Source of the DNA: Bergeyella_A cardium
GTDB lineage: Bacteria; Bacteroidota; Bacteroidia; Flavobacteriales; Weeksellaceae
Assembly (NCBI RefSeq): GCF_030012605.2
Contig: NZ_CP114055.2
DNA length: 64,000 bases
Direction: 5' to 3' (one strand)
Shown: positions 34,793 through 43,122 of the stretch, piece by piece
How positions within the stretch are numbered: position 1 is the stretch's first letter
How the letters are laid out: every line of letters starts with the position of its first letter
The notes under the pieces: model-generated
Told to the model about the DNA's origin: nothing
Databases searched by the model: none
Seen by the model: only the letters and a program-made list of their open reading frames with translations
Made by a program: the position numbers and the translations under genes

Positions 34793-36157
34793 TTAAGAAG
34801 CGCTCGCAAAATCAGAGCGAGAAGTAAGAATCAGAAAGCGGCGAACGAGCAGAACGGCGGAGATGGTGAGCCCCACACCAAAAGCTATCCACATCCCTAC
34901 GGCGCCCATCCCTCGCACATAGCAGAGATAGTACCCGAGCGGAATGGTGATGACCCAATAGGCGATGAAAGTGAAAATACTCGGGATTTTCACATCTTGA
35001 AGCCCGCGAAGACTACCGAGCGCTACGACTTGGATGCCGTCTGACAACTGGAAAAGTGAGGCAATGATGAGCAGCATAGAAGCAAGCACCACGACATTGG
35101 TCTCACCAGGTTTGGTATAGAAAGTCGGCAGGATGTCTTTGCCCAAGATAAAAATCAAACAGCAGAGGCTCATAAATATAAAGGCGATTTTTATATTATT
35201 AACACCGATCTTCCGAGCACCTAAGAAATCTCTCTCGCCAAACTTATTGCCCACCATAATAGTGGAAGCCACGCTGAAACCTACACAAAGGTTATAGGTG
35301 AAGGAGACCATTGTCATCGCTACTTGGTGTGCTGCTACATCGGTAGCAGAAACCAGTCCGCATATAAACGATGCCCCAGCGAAGGTACTTACCTCAAAGA
35401 AAAGTTGAAAAGCGATGGGCACACCTATTTTGAGCATCTTACGAAACATTTCTTTTGAGAAAATCTCGAGTTTAAGGCTAAATTCCTTTAAATATTTTTG
35501 AGTTTTAGACTCTCGCCTCATTATAAAATAGAGAAAAATGATGATGAAAAACCTTGAAATCAGGGTGGCATACGCCGAACCTGCTACGCCCATAGGAGTA
35601 ATACCGAAGAGCCCCTCGATAAAGGTATAATTAAGTGCGATATTAATGAGGTTTGCCGCTACTGTAGCCACCGTAACACCAATGGTATAGGACAACCCCT
35701 CTGATACCTCCCTCATCGTTTGAAAAATCATAAAGGGGATAATGCTTATCGCCATAATGTTTAAAAACCGCATAGCATCGGGAATGATTTCTGGTGGCTG
35801 TTGGGCGTATTTCATCAGGGGAGAAATCAGCAGCAATAATGCGGCGAGAAGAATACCGATAGCCAAATTAATCACAAAACCGTGGCTAAAAACCTTATTG
35901 ATTTGCGAATGATTGTTCTGCGAATTCGCTTCCGACACGAGGGGTGGAATCGCAAGTGAAATCCCCAATGCAAAAACAAAAACACTAAAAAAAACCGAGT
36001 TCCCAAGCGAAACCGAAGCAAGGGCATTAGCTCCTAACAAGCGCCCCACAATAATATTATCAAATAAATTTACAGAAGCCTGCCCCAGTTGAGTAAGCAT
36101 TACAGGTATAGCGAGTTTTAATGTTTGTTTTGTATAAACGGGATTTAAAAAAGACAT
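34793..36157 (-). CDS. MATE family multidrug/Na+ efflux transporter
   Basis: A 454-residue protein with twelve membrane helices and MATE motifs such as PVMLTQLGQASVNLFDNIIVGRLLG near the start (two overlapping helices) and the repeat of this half after about residue 240 (GVPIAFQLFFEVSTFAG). Such NorM/DinF-type carriers export cationic compounds in exchange for Na+ or H+. The actual substrate is unknown. It stands alone with its own promoter (36175-36205). Confidence 0.9.
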   Translation of the reverse strand: MSFLNPVYTKQTLKLAIPVMLTQLGQASVNLFDNIIVGRLLGANALASVSLGNSVFFSVFVFALGISLAIPPLVSEANSQNNHSQINKVFSHGFVINLAIGILLAALLLLISPLMKYAQQPPEIIPDAMRFLNIMAISIIPFMIFQTMREVSEGLSYTIGVTVATVAANLINIALNYTFIEGLFGITPMGVAGSAYATLISRFFIIIFLYFIMRRESKTQKYLKEFSLKLEIFSKEMFRKMLKIGVPIAFQLFFEVSTFAGASFICGLVSATDVAAHQVAMTMVSFTYNLCVGFSVASTIMVGNKFGERDFLGARKIGVNNIKIAFIFMSLCCLIFILGKDILPTFYTKPGETNVVVLASMLLIIASLFQLSDGIQVVALGSLRGLQDVKIPSIFTFIAYWVITIPLGYYLCYVRGMGAVGMWIAFGVGLTISAVLLVRRFLILTSRSDFASAS

Positions 36158-36174
36158 TAACTAAAAATTTGCGG

Positions 36175-36205
36175 CAAAAGTAGCTCAAACTTTTTAGTAT
36201 TACAA
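36175..36205 (-). promoter_or_regulatory. Promoter of the MATE gene
   Basis: Minus strand: TTG (36203-36205), 20-bp spacer, TACTTTTG (36175-36182), 18 bases before the start codon. Confidence 0.8.
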
Positions 36206-36410
36206 TCGTAAAAAAAACAATGAATATTATAAATTTATTCTATAAAATAAGATGGGAATAAAAGATAACCTCCAAAATACAGCAAAGGACAATGCAGAGA
36301 GAAAGAAGGGAGAAAGAAGGAATATACCTCTTCTTAATCTTAGAAGGATTGTTATAAAATATCTTTAAATCAATAATATTAATATTACATAAAATACTGA
36401 TTAAAATATT

Positions 36411-36439
36411 TTGGGGTACAAAAAAGTTACCTACATTTG
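36411..36439 (+). promoter_or_regulatory. Promoter of hicAB
   Basis: TTG (36411-36413), 18-bp spacer, TACATTTG (36432-36439). The hicA start codon is at 36460. A HicB operator would be expected to overlap this region. Confidence 0.75.
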
Positions 36440-36459
36440 CAATACTAAAACAATACCCA

Positions 36460-36642
36460 ATGAGTAGTACAGAGCTAATTAGGGTTATAGAAGATGACGG
36501 ATGGTATTTGGTTAATGTTAAAGGAAGCCATCATCATTTTAAGCACCAAACTAAAAAAGGTAAAGTAACGATACCTCACCCTAAAAAAGATTTACCCCAA
36601 GGGACTATAAATGCAATTTTAAAACAGGCAGGACTGAAATAG
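36460..36642 (+). CDS. hicA: HicA toxin (mRNA interferase)
   Basis: A 60-residue HicA-type protein with a double-stranded-RNA-binding-like fold. The catalytic His lies in KGSHHHFKH (20-28), and the C-terminal TINAILKQAGL (49-59) is typical. HicA cuts mRNA and slows growth when not bound by HicB. The toxin-first order and short gap (42 bases) to hicB match the usual layout. The sequence is complete. Confidence 0.93.
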   Translation: MSSTELIRVIEDDGWYLVNVKGSHHHFKHQTKKGKVTIPHPKKDLPQGTINAILKQAGLK

Positions 36643-36684
36643 AACCGTTGTTTATTAAATTATTATTAGAAAAAAAATAAAAAA

Positions 36685-37095
36685 ATGAGAAAGATAAAAG
36701 TAACCGTTCGTAAAGAAAATGGAGTTTATTGGGCAAATACTGAAAACATAGAAGGTATTGTAGTAGCTGATGGGAATACTTTTGATGAAATGAAAAAAAA
36801 TTTACAAGATGCCTTTGATTTTCATTTAGAGGAATGCGAAAAAGATGGTGATTTAGGCTTCGTAAAAAAATATAAAAAAGGAGTAGAATTCGTATATGAA
36901 ATTGAACTTAACGGAATATGCAAACAACTCCCCGAGATTAATTTATCAGAACTGGCAAGACGATTAAAAATAAGCCCTGTAATGATGAGAAAATACGCTA
37001 CAGGAAAGACTAAAGCCTCCGAAAAAAGGCTTTATGAAATACAGGAAGGTATTCGGAATATCGGAAAAGAACTTGTAGAAGTAAGGCTACTCTAA
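36685..37095 (+). CDS. hicB: HicB antitoxin
   Basis: A 136-residue protein with an N-terminal HicB domain of partial RNase H fold (about 1-65; NGVYWANTENIEGIVVADG) that binds HicA, and a C-terminal helix-turn-helix (about 88-130; LSELARRLKISPVMMRKYATG) that should bind the operon's own promoter. A perfect bidirectional terminator follows. The pair stands between core genes, with no mobile-element signs in the immediate flanks. Confidence 0.92.
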   Translation: MRKIKVTVRKENGVYWANTENIEGIVVADGNTFDEMKKNLQDAFDFHLEECEKDGDLGFVKKYKKGVEFVYEIELNGICKQLPEINLSELARRLKISPVMMRKYATGKTKASEKRLYEIQEGIRNIGKELVEVRLL

Positions 37096-37112
37096 TCCCC
37101 CTCTTTTTTTTT

Positions 37113-37151
37113 AAACATTTTGCCCTGCACTATATGCAGGGCAAAATGTTT
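37113..37151. terminator. Bidirectional terminator between hicB and the sigma-54 regulator
   Basis: Positions 37113-37129 and 37135-37151 form a perfect 17-bp stem with loop CTATA, core TTGCCCTGCA. T-runs lie on both outer sides. It serves two convergent genes. Confidence 0.9.
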
Positions 37152-37165
37152 TTTCTAAAAAATAC

Positions 37166-38350
37166 TTAACGAACAAACGCTACCACATCTTCTTCTGAGA
37201 TAGGGTTCCCACCGAGGATGATAAGCCTTTCTACCACATTTCTCAGCTCTCGGATATTGCCCGTCCACGAAAAAGATTGAAGTTTTTTTATCGCCTCTTT
37301 AGAAAATTTTTTCGGGGTATTTCCTTGCTCATCTGCAATGAGTTTCGCAAAATGCTCTACGAGAAGTGGTATGTCCTCTTTTCTTTCGTCCAATGGAGGT
37401 ACATAGATTTCTATTACCGAAATTCTATGGTATAGGTCCTCACGGAAACGCCCTTCGGCAATTTCCTTTTTCATATCCTTGTTGGTCGCTGCCAGTACGC
37501 GAACATTAACTTTAATCTCCTTATCGCTGCCCACAGGAGAAACCTTATTTTCTTGCAAAGCTCGGAGGACTTTCGCTTGGGCTATAAGACTCATATCCCC
37601 TATTTCATCGAGGAAAATAGTGCCCTCATTTGCTTGCTCAAACTTCCCAGATTTATCTTTTATAGCGCCAGTGAAAGAGCCCTTTATATGCCCGAAAAGC
37701 TCAGACTCGATAAGCTCGGAAGGGATGGCTGCACAATTCACCTCCACTATAGGACCTTTGGAGCGCTCGCTCTGGGAATGAATCGCGTGGGCTACCAGCT
37801 CCTTCCCTGCTCCGTTGGGACCTGTGATGAGCACCCTTGCATCCGATGCAGCAACTTTATCTATCATCTGCTGTATTTTTTTCAGGGGCTCGCTCTCGCC
37901 AATCATCTGGTATTTCTTATTGACTTTCTTCTTTAAGGTTTTATTCTCGCTTTGGAGGGTTTTATTCTCTTTCTTCAAGTTTCCTTTGTCCAGAGCATTC
38001 CTCACACTCGTCAGCAGCCTGTTGATGTCTATCGGTTTTGAGATAAAATCATACGCACCCTCCTTTAAGCAGGAAACCGCAGTATCTATATCTGCGTGCC
38101 CGGAAATCATTATAAAAGTAAGGTCTGGATTAATGCTTAAGCTCTGTTTGAGAAAGTCTGAACCCGAAAGTTTAGGCATTTTAATATCCGAAATCACTAA
38201 GCTGAACTCCTCTTTTTCTACCCTCTTTAAACCTTCGAGGCCATCTTCGGCAATGGTGAAATCATACTCTGGAAGCTCATCCGAAAGGATGCTATGAAGC
38301 ACCCCAGAAATCGTTTTTTCATCTTCTACGATAAGAACCTTTTGAGACAT
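37166..38350 (-). CDS. Sigma-54-dependent response regulator lacking a DNA-binding domain
   Basis: The protein of about 394 residues has a receiver domain (about 1-120; VLIVEDE, the phospho-acceptor Asp in LVISDIKMP) and a sigma-54 AAA+ domain (about 150-385) with Walker A GPNGAGKE, the sigma-54-contact loop GSFTGA, Walker B IFLDEIGD and the R-finger region FREDLYHR. It stops at EEDVVAFVR, so the usual C-terminal Fis-type helix-turn-helix is missing. The start at 38350 (MSQKVLIVEDE) is preferred over an ATG 11 codons upstream. No sensor kinase gene is adjacent. Confidence 0.9.
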   Translation of the reverse strand: MSQKVLIVEDEKTISGVLHSILSDELPEYDFTIAEDGLEGLKRVEKEEFSLVISDIKMPKLSGSDFLKQSLSINPDLTFIMISGHADIDTAVSCLKEGAYDFISKPIDINRLLTSVRNALDKGNLKKENKTLQSENKTLKKKVNKKYQMIGESEPLKKIQQMIDKVAASDARVLITGPNGAGKELVAHAIHSQSERSKGPIVEVNCAAIPSELIESELFGHIKGSFTGAIKDKSGKFEQANEGTIFLDEIGDMSLIAQAKVLRALQENKVSPVGSDKEIKVNVRVLAATNKDMKKEIAEGRFREDLYHRISVIEIYVPPLDERKEDIPLLVEHFAKLIADEQGNTPKKFSKEAIKKLQSFSWTGNIRELRNVVERLIILGGNPISEEDVVAFVR

Positions 38351-38460
38351 AACTTGATTAATTTTTCTGTTTTTATAATGCACTGCCCAGAGGCAAAAAT
38401 CATTCCTTTGGCGGCATATTGATAAAATTTAATAAGTTTTTAGAAGATTATGGCTCGGGG

Positions 38461-38868
38461 TTATTCAAAAACCACCCTGCGCACGCCCTCCTCCACCTCT
38501 ATGCTGAGGCTATGATAAGGGATACCTTCGAGCGCGGGCTCATAAATCTCTGCCCACTCGATAATGTTCAGAAAAGCATTATCAAGATATTCCTCTATGC
38601 CTATATCATAAACCTCTTCTATGGACTTCATCCTGTACAAATCGAAGTGATTAACCCTGCCTCTCGGGGAATGATACTCATTTACGATAGCATAAGTGGG
38701 CGAGGAGACTTCATCTGCGCTACCGAGCTTCTTTAGTAAAAACTGCGTAAAGGTAGTCTTCCCCGCTCCGAGATTTCCCCTCATCAGGAGAATATTGTGC
38801 TTTATATGCGGGAGGAGGGCATCTATCACCTCATTCCACTCCTCTAATCGGTGTATTTTAAACTCCAT
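38461..38868 (-). CDS. tsaE: tRNA threonylcarbamoyladenosine synthesis ATPase TsaE
   Basis: TsaE acts with TsaB and TsaD to make the t6A modification next to the anticodon of ANN-decoding tRNAs. The 135-residue protein has the Walker A motif RGNLGAGKTTFTQ (about 30-42), the SPTYAIVNEY segment (about 56-65) and the acidic HFDLYR motif (about 74-79). TsaD and TsaB are not encoded nearby. Length and motifs fit the family. Confidence 0.93.
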   Translation of the reverse strand: MEFKIHRLEEWNEVIDALLPHIKHNILLMRGNLGAGKTTFTQFLLKKLGSADEVSSPTYAIVNEYHSPRGRVNHFDLYRMKSIEEVYDIGIEEYLDNAFLNIIEWAEIYEPALEGIPYHSLSIEVEEGVRRVVFE

Positions 38869-38892
38869 ACGAAAAATTAAAGCGCCAAATAT

Positions 38893-38918
38893 AAATAAAA
38901 AAACCGCCTTTCAGCGGT
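38893..38918 (-). terminator. Terminator of mscL
   Basis: ACCGC (38903-38907) pairs with GCGGT (38914-38918), followed on the minus strand by TTTTTTTATTTAT. Confidence 0.65.
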
Positions 38919-38928
38919 CGTGAGATTC

Positions 38929-39306
38929 TTATTTGTTTTTGAGCAAATCCCTGATTTCTGCAAGGAGCTCCTCCTGCGTAGGACCAGCTGGTGGCGCGGG
39001 TGCTTCCTCTGGTTTTTTGTTCAGCTTATTCGCTCCTTTTATCAACCAAAAAAGAACGAGCGCAATACAAAAGAAGCTGATAACCGATGAAAGGAAGTTG
39101 CCGTAAGTAACTCCATTCCAAGAGAGTTTTGCAATATTATCCGCTCCCGCTGCTTTTAATACGGGGTTGAGTAGCAGCGGCGTGATGACATCATCTACCA
39201 GCGAGGATACAATCTTACCAAATGCTGCCCCGATGATGACACCGACAGCCAAATCAATCACATTTCCCTTGAATGCAAATGCTTTAAATTCTTTAATCAA
39301 ACTCAT
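38929..39306 (-). CDS. mscL: Large-conductance mechanosensitive channel
   Basis: MscL opens in the inner membrane at high tension and releases solutes on osmotic downshock. The 125-residue protein has the family start EFKAFAFKGNVIDLAVGVIIGAAFG in the first helix (about 5-35), a periplasmic loop and a second helix (about 68-90), and ends in a Pro-rich linker (EEAPAPPAGP) and C-terminal helix. The conserved glycines of TM1 are present. It stands alone. Confidence 0.95.
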   Translation of the reverse strand: MSLIKEFKAFAFKGNVIDLAVGVIIGAAFGKIVSSLVDDVITPLLLNPVLKAAGADNIAKLSWNGVTYGNFLSSVISFFCIALVLFWLIKGANKLNKKPEEAPAPPAGPTQEELLAEIRDLLKNK

Positions 39307-39383
39307 AATTTTTAACTATTTTGATGGACAAAAGTATGAGTTTAATTTTAAAACTGACAATAGATAATCTCTATTTATCCAAC

Positions 39384-39414
39384 AAAAAAGGCGGAGATTA
39401 GATCTCCACCTTTT
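39384..39414 (-). terminator. Terminator of pruA
   Basis: AAGGCGGAGAT and ATCTCCACCTT pair around a TAG loop with one G-U type mismatch. On the minus strand the stem is followed by TTTTTTGTTGG. Confidence 0.8.
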
Positions 39415-39433
39415 AAGATTATTCGCGTTTATA

Positions 39434-41059
39434 TTAGCCTAAATAAGGATATTTATAGTCCTTAGGGCTTACGAAAGTCTCTTTAATCGAACGAACGGAA
39501 ACCCATCTGAGTAGGTTCATCTTAGAGCCTGCTTTGTCATTGGTTCCAGACGCTCTACCGCCACCGAATGGCTGCTGACCCACAACAGCACCCGTTGGTT
39601 TGTCATTAATATAGAAATTACCCGAAGCGTTTTCTAATGCCTTGAAAGCCTCATCTATCACATATCTGTCCCTCGCGAATACAGACCCCGTTAATGAATA
39701 AGGAGAAGTGGTATCTACCAATTTGAGCGTTTCAGTCCACTTTTCATCTTCATAAACATAGATGGTGAGGATTGGGCCAAAGATTTCTTCTACCATACTC
39801 TCGTATTTTGGGTTGGTTGTTTCGATGATGGTAGGCTCCACGAACCAGCCTTTACTGCCATCGCACTTACCTCCGAAGATTACTTTTGCATCAGAAGAGG
39901 CATTTGCTCTGTCTATATACCCCTTGCATTTCTCGAAAGATGCCTTGTCGATCACCGCATTTACGAAGTTGGATGGGTCTTCTGGCGTACCTACTTTAAC
40001 CGTTCTGAGCTGAGCTGCTAAGGCTTCTTTTACTTTTGCCCAAAGAGATTGAGGGATATAAGCTCTGGAAGCTGCAGAGCATTTCTGACCTTGATACTCA
40101 AACGCACCTCTTACCAATGCAGTAGCTACGGCATCTACATCCGCAGAAGTGTGAGCGATAACGAAGTCTTTACCCCCCGTTTCACCTACAATTCTCGGAT
40201 AAGATTTATAGTTATGAATATTCTCTCCTATTTTCTTCCACATACTTTGGAATACTGCGGTAGAGCCTGTAAAATGCAAGCCCGCGAAATCTGGGTGAGT
40301 AAGAACCTTATCTGCTGTTTCCTTACCTGGTGAGAACACGAGGTTGATCACCCCATCTGGAAGTCCCGCTTCTTTGAATACCTCCATAATGACACTTGCT
40401 GCATAGATTTGCTTATCGGAAGCCTTCCAAACGACTACATTCCCAAGCATCGCCATACAAGAAGGGAGGTTGCCCGCGATAGCAGTAAAGTTAAACGGAG
40501 TAAGCGCAAAACAGAAACCTTCAAGTGGTCTGTACTCTACTCTATTCCAGATTCCGTTATCTGAAACCGGCTGCTCGGAGTACATTTCCGTCATAAATTC
40601 TGCATTAAATCTAAGGAAGTCTATAAGCTCACAAGCGGAATCTATCTCTGCCTGGTGCACATTCTTAGACTGCCCGATCATTGTAGCTGCATTTATTCTA
40701 TCTCTGTAAGGGCCAGCAATAAGGTCAGCCGCTTTAAGGAAAATAGAAATTCTCTGCTCCCAACCGAGAGCATTCCACTTCGGTTTTGCAGCCAAAGCAG
40801 CTTCAATAGCTTGGTCTATATGGCTTGCATTACCTCTATAAAAAAATCCCAAATCGTGCTGGTGGTCTTGTGGAGATTCTAATCTTACTTTTTCATCAGA
40901 TTTTACTTCTTTTCCACCGATAATCATTGGGATTTCTACTTTCTCATTCCACATTTTTTGGTAAGTGGAAATAAGGTTTTTTACCTCTGGGCTTCCTGGT
41001 TCGTAAGTTCTTACTGGCTCATTAATCGCAATAGGAACTTGTGAAATTGCTTTTGACAT
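39434..41059 (-). CDS. pruA: L-glutamate gamma-semialdehyde dehydrogenase
   Basis: The enzyme oxidises glutamate semialdehyde (P5C) to glutamate, the second step of proline breakdown. The 541-residue aldehyde dehydrogenase has FTGSTAVF (about 259-266), the catalytic Glu in VGETGGKDF (about 287-295), the catalytic Cys in YQGQKCSAASRAY (about 318-330) and the C-terminal QQPFGGGRASGTNDKAG segment (about 497-513). It is the stand-alone form without a proline dehydrogenase domain, and no putA-like gene is adjacent. A TAAATTTG box lies at 41101-41108 on the minus strand. Confidence 0.95.
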   Translation of the reverse strand: MSKAISQVPIAINEPVRTYEPGSPEVKNLISTYQKMWNEKVEIPMIIGGKEVKSDEKVRLESPQDHQHDLGFFYRGNASHIDQAIEAALAAKPKWNALGWEQRISIFLKAADLIAGPYRDRINAATMIGQSKNVHQAEIDSACELIDFLRFNAEFMTEMYSEQPVSDNGIWNRVEYRPLEGFCFALTPFNFTAIAGNLPSCMAMLGNVVVWKASDKQIYAASVIMEVFKEAGLPDGVINLVFSPGKETADKVLTHPDFAGLHFTGSTAVFQSMWKKIGENIHNYKSYPRIVGETGGKDFVIAHTSADVDAVATALVRGAFEYQGQKCSAASRAYIPQSLWAKVKEALAAQLRTVKVGTPEDPSNFVNAVIDKASFEKCKGYIDRANASSDAKVIFGGKCDGSKGWFVEPTIIETTNPKYESMVEEIFGPILTIYVYEDEKWTETLKLVDTTSPYSLTGSVFARDRYVIDEAFKALENASGNFYINDKPTGAVVGQQPFGGGRASGTNDKAGSKMNLLRWVSVRSIKETFVSPKDYKYPYLG

Positions 41060-41160
41060 ATTTTTCTTTTTTTAATGTATTTGAATAATTAAATTTTGCC
41101 CAAATTTAAGATTTTAAAACGAAAGAATAAAATTTCTTTTTGTAGGATTAAAAAACAAAA

Positions 41161-41186
41161 AATCTCACTAAATCATTAGTGAGATT
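41161..41186 (-). terminator. Terminator of the tRNA-Asp pair
   Basis: AATCTCACTAA (41161-41171) pairs perfectly with TTAGTGAGATT (41176-41186). On the minus strand, in the direction of the tRNAs, it is followed by a T-rich run. Confidence 0.8.
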
Positions 41187-41189
41187 CTG

Positions 41190-41263
41190 CGATCCGGACG
41201 GGACTCGAACCCGCGACCTCCGCCGTGACAGGGCGGCATTCTAACCAGCTGAACTACCGGATC
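41190..41263 (-). tRNA. tRNA-Asp (GTC), second copy
   Basis: A 74-nt cloverleaf on the minus strand. The acceptor strands are GATCCGG and CCGGATC with discriminator G, the D-arm has AGCTGGTTAGAATGC, the anticodon loop CTGTCAC gives anticodon GTC, and the T-arm has GGTTCGAGTCC. It is identical in sequence to the copy at 41293-41366. Confidence 0.97.
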
Positions 41264-41292
41264 AATAAACTTATGAGAAAAATCTATTTCTG

Positions 41293-41366
41293 CGATCCGG
41301 ACGGGACTCGAACCCGCGACCTCCGCCGTGACAGGGCGGCATTCTAACCAGCTGAACTACCGGATC
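41293..41366 (-). tRNA. tRNA-Asp (GTC), first copy
   Basis: Same sequence as the second copy. The two are separated by 29 bases and share one promoter and one terminator. The spacer is AT-rich and unremarkable. Confidence 0.97.
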
Positions 41367-41407
41367 AATTAGTGTTAATAAAGAGCGTTGTTCCTTTTTG
41401 ACGAGTG

Positions 41408-41437
41408 CAAAAGTATAGTTTTTCTGCAAACCTCCAA
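41408..41437 (-). promoter_or_regulatory. Promoter of the tRNA-Asp pair
   Basis: Minus strand: TTG (41435-41437), 19-bp spacer, TACTTTTG (41408-41415), about 42 bases before the first tRNA. Confidence 0.7.
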
Positions 41438-41454
41438 AACTTTTTTCCAAAAAA

Positions 41455-41479
41455 AATACCCTTTGGATAAAAGGGTATT
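41455..41479 (-). terminator. Terminator of trxA
   Basis: AATACCCTTT (41455-41464) pairs perfectly with AAAGGGTATT (41470-41479), followed on the minus strand by TTTTTTTGG. Confidence 0.8.
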
Positions 41480-41501
41480 GATTTTCAATAGTGTTTTTTT
41501 C

Positions 41502-41819
41502 CTATAAATGTGCAGATAATTTCTCTGCTATAACAGATTTAGGATTTACACCCACGATTTTATCTACTACTTCCCCATTTTTAAAAATAAGAAGCGTAGG
41601 GATATTCCTGATTCCATATTGTACGGATACCTCTTGGTTGTTATCTACATCTACCTTGCCTACTACTGCTTTACCTTCAAAGTCCTGAGAGAGTTCATCA
41701 ATAACAGGAGCAAGCATTTGGCAAGGCCCACACCATACTGCCCAAAAATCTACCAATACGGGCTTATCAGAATCTAAAACTAATTCTTTGAAACTGCTGT
41801 CTGTAATTTCTAATGCCAT
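41502..41819 (-). CDS. trxA: Thioredoxin
   Basis: A 105-residue thioredoxin with the redox motif WCGPC in WAVWCGPCQML (about 27-37), the cis-Pro region RNIPTLLIF (about 71-79) and the conserved DVDNN segment. It reduces protein disulfides in the cytoplasm. No signal peptide is present. It is a single gene with a TACATTTG box (minus strand, 41848-41855) and its own terminator. Confidence 0.96.
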   Translation of the reverse strand: MALEITDSSFKELVLDSDKPVLVDFWAVWCGPCQMLAPVIDELSQDFEGKAVVGKVDVDNNQEVSVQYGIRNIPTLLIFKNGEVVDKIVGVNPKSVIAEKLSAHL

Positions 41820-41909
41820 AATTTATTCTTTTCTTATTTTAACTTTGCAAATGTAGTAAAATAATACACAATTATCTTTTTCTACATCTATCTGAAACAT
41901 TGTTTTCAT

Positions 41910-43058
41910 CTATTTAAAATCCTGCTGAATGCTTACAAGAGCCTCTACCAACTTGTCTATTTCCTCCTTCGTAGTATAATGGCTGAAAGACACTCTAAGC
42001 GGCGTACAATTCTCCATTTCCTCATCGGTGAGGAGCATTAGCATAACGGTAGAGGGTTTTGCTGCTCCCGATGAACAAGCACTCCCCTGCGAGATAGCAA
42101 TGCCTTTCATATCCAGTTTGAAACCGATAAGCGGGTCTTTAAACGGAAGAAGGACATTCACCAGTGTAAAGAGGCTGTTCTCCGCCTCTGAGGAGCGACC
42201 GTTGAACTTCACACCTTTAATTTTATCTATGAGCTGATGAATGGTATAATCCTTTATCTCTTGAATCTTATTCTTATAGATTTCAAGGTTTTGGATACAC
42301 AAATCAAAGGCTTTGCCTAAGCCTACAATACCAACCACATTCTCGGTACCCGACCGCATATCTCGCTCCTGACCACCACCAGAAATCATTCCCTTTAGCT
42401 TAGTAGATTTCCTAATATAGGCAAAGCCATTGCCCTTTGGTCCGTGAAATTTATGAGCAGAGCAGGAAGCGAAGTCTATATTCATCTTAGAAAAATCCAA
42501 GTCCAAATGCCCGATGGTCTGCACCGTATCTGAGTGAAAATAGGCATTATACTTTTTGCATAGCTCACCTATTGCCTTTATATCATAGATATTCCCGACT
42601 TCGTTATTGGCGTGCATAAGGGTAACGAGAGTCTTTTTATCGGAGCTTTGGAGAGCTTTTTCTATATCATCAAGGCTGAGATCTCCCTGATGATTCGGTC
42701 GGATATAGACCACCTCTACCCCTTTTCGAGCTTTCATATCTCGGACAGACTCTGCCACGCACTTGTGCTCCAGTGGAGAAGTGATGATACGCTCTACACC
42801 GAGATGCTCTACACAGGATTTGATGATGAGATTATTAGACTCCGTACCACAAGAGGTAAAGACAATCTCGGCAGGTTGAACCTTAAGACTATCGGCAATA
42901 TTGCGACGAACGCCCTCTATAAGAGCCTTTGCTTCTTGCCCAAAACTATGGGTAGAGGAAGGATTTCCATAGCTAATTTTCATCACCTCTACCATCGCAT
43001 CAACGACCTCTTCAGAAAGAGGAGTGGTAGCAGCATTATCAAGATATACTCTATTCAT
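41910..43058 (-). CDS. Cysteine desulfurase (NifS/IscS type)
   Basis: The PLP enzyme takes sulfur from cysteine for Fe-S cluster or tRNA thiolation. The 382-residue protein has the N-terminal YLDNAATTPL (5-14), the PLP lysine in SAHKFHGPKG (about 200-209), GTENVVG (about 236-242) and the catalytic Cys in SQGSACSSGA (about 323-332). The short Cys loop marks it as a class I (NifS/IscS) enzyme rather than SufS. No iscU or other Fe-S genes are adjacent, so its acceptor is unknown. Confidence 0.93.
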   Translation of the reverse strand: MNRVYLDNAATTPLSEEVVDAMVEVMKISYGNPSSTHSFGQEAKALIEGVRRNIADSLKVQPAEIVFTSCGTESNNLIIKSCVEHLGVERIITSPLEHKCVAESVRDMKARKGVEVVYIRPNHQGDLSLDDIEKALQSSDKKTLVTLMHANNEVGNIYDIKAIGELCKKYNAYFHSDTVQTIGHLDLDFSKMNIDFASCSAHKFHGPKGNGFAYIRKSTKLKGMISGGGQERDMRSGTENVVGIVGLGKAFDLCIQNLEIYKNKIQEIKDYTIHQLIDKIKGVKFNGRSSEAENSLFTLVNVLLPFKDPLIGFKLDMKGIAISQGSACSSGAAKPSTVMLMLLTDEEMENCTPLRVSFSHYTTKEEIDKLVEALVSIQQDFK

Positions 43059-43122
43059 CTTATTAGATTTTTTTTAGGTGTGTAAAAATACGGCTTTTTT
43101 AAAATTCAACAAGAATGAATAT

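Larger units (their letters stand above)
36158..36459. other. Gap between the MATE gene and hicA
   Basis: It contains the MATE promoter (36175-36205) and the hicAB promoter (36411-36439), facing away from each other. The middle part is AT-rich with purine-rich stretches. I see no further gene or repeat. Confidence 0.6.

Noticed and set aside
36411..37095. HicAB as part of a larger defence island
   Set aside because: Neighbours are a MATE pump and a sigma-54 regulator with their own signals. There are no nucleases, helicases or phage-related genes, so it is a lone toxin-antitoxin pair.
41190..41366. tRNA-Asp pair as attachment site of an integrated element
   Set aside because: The two copies are intact with shared promoter and terminator, and the genes on both sides are core genes. 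The efflux island lies 4.5 kb away and its ends do not resemble the tRNA.
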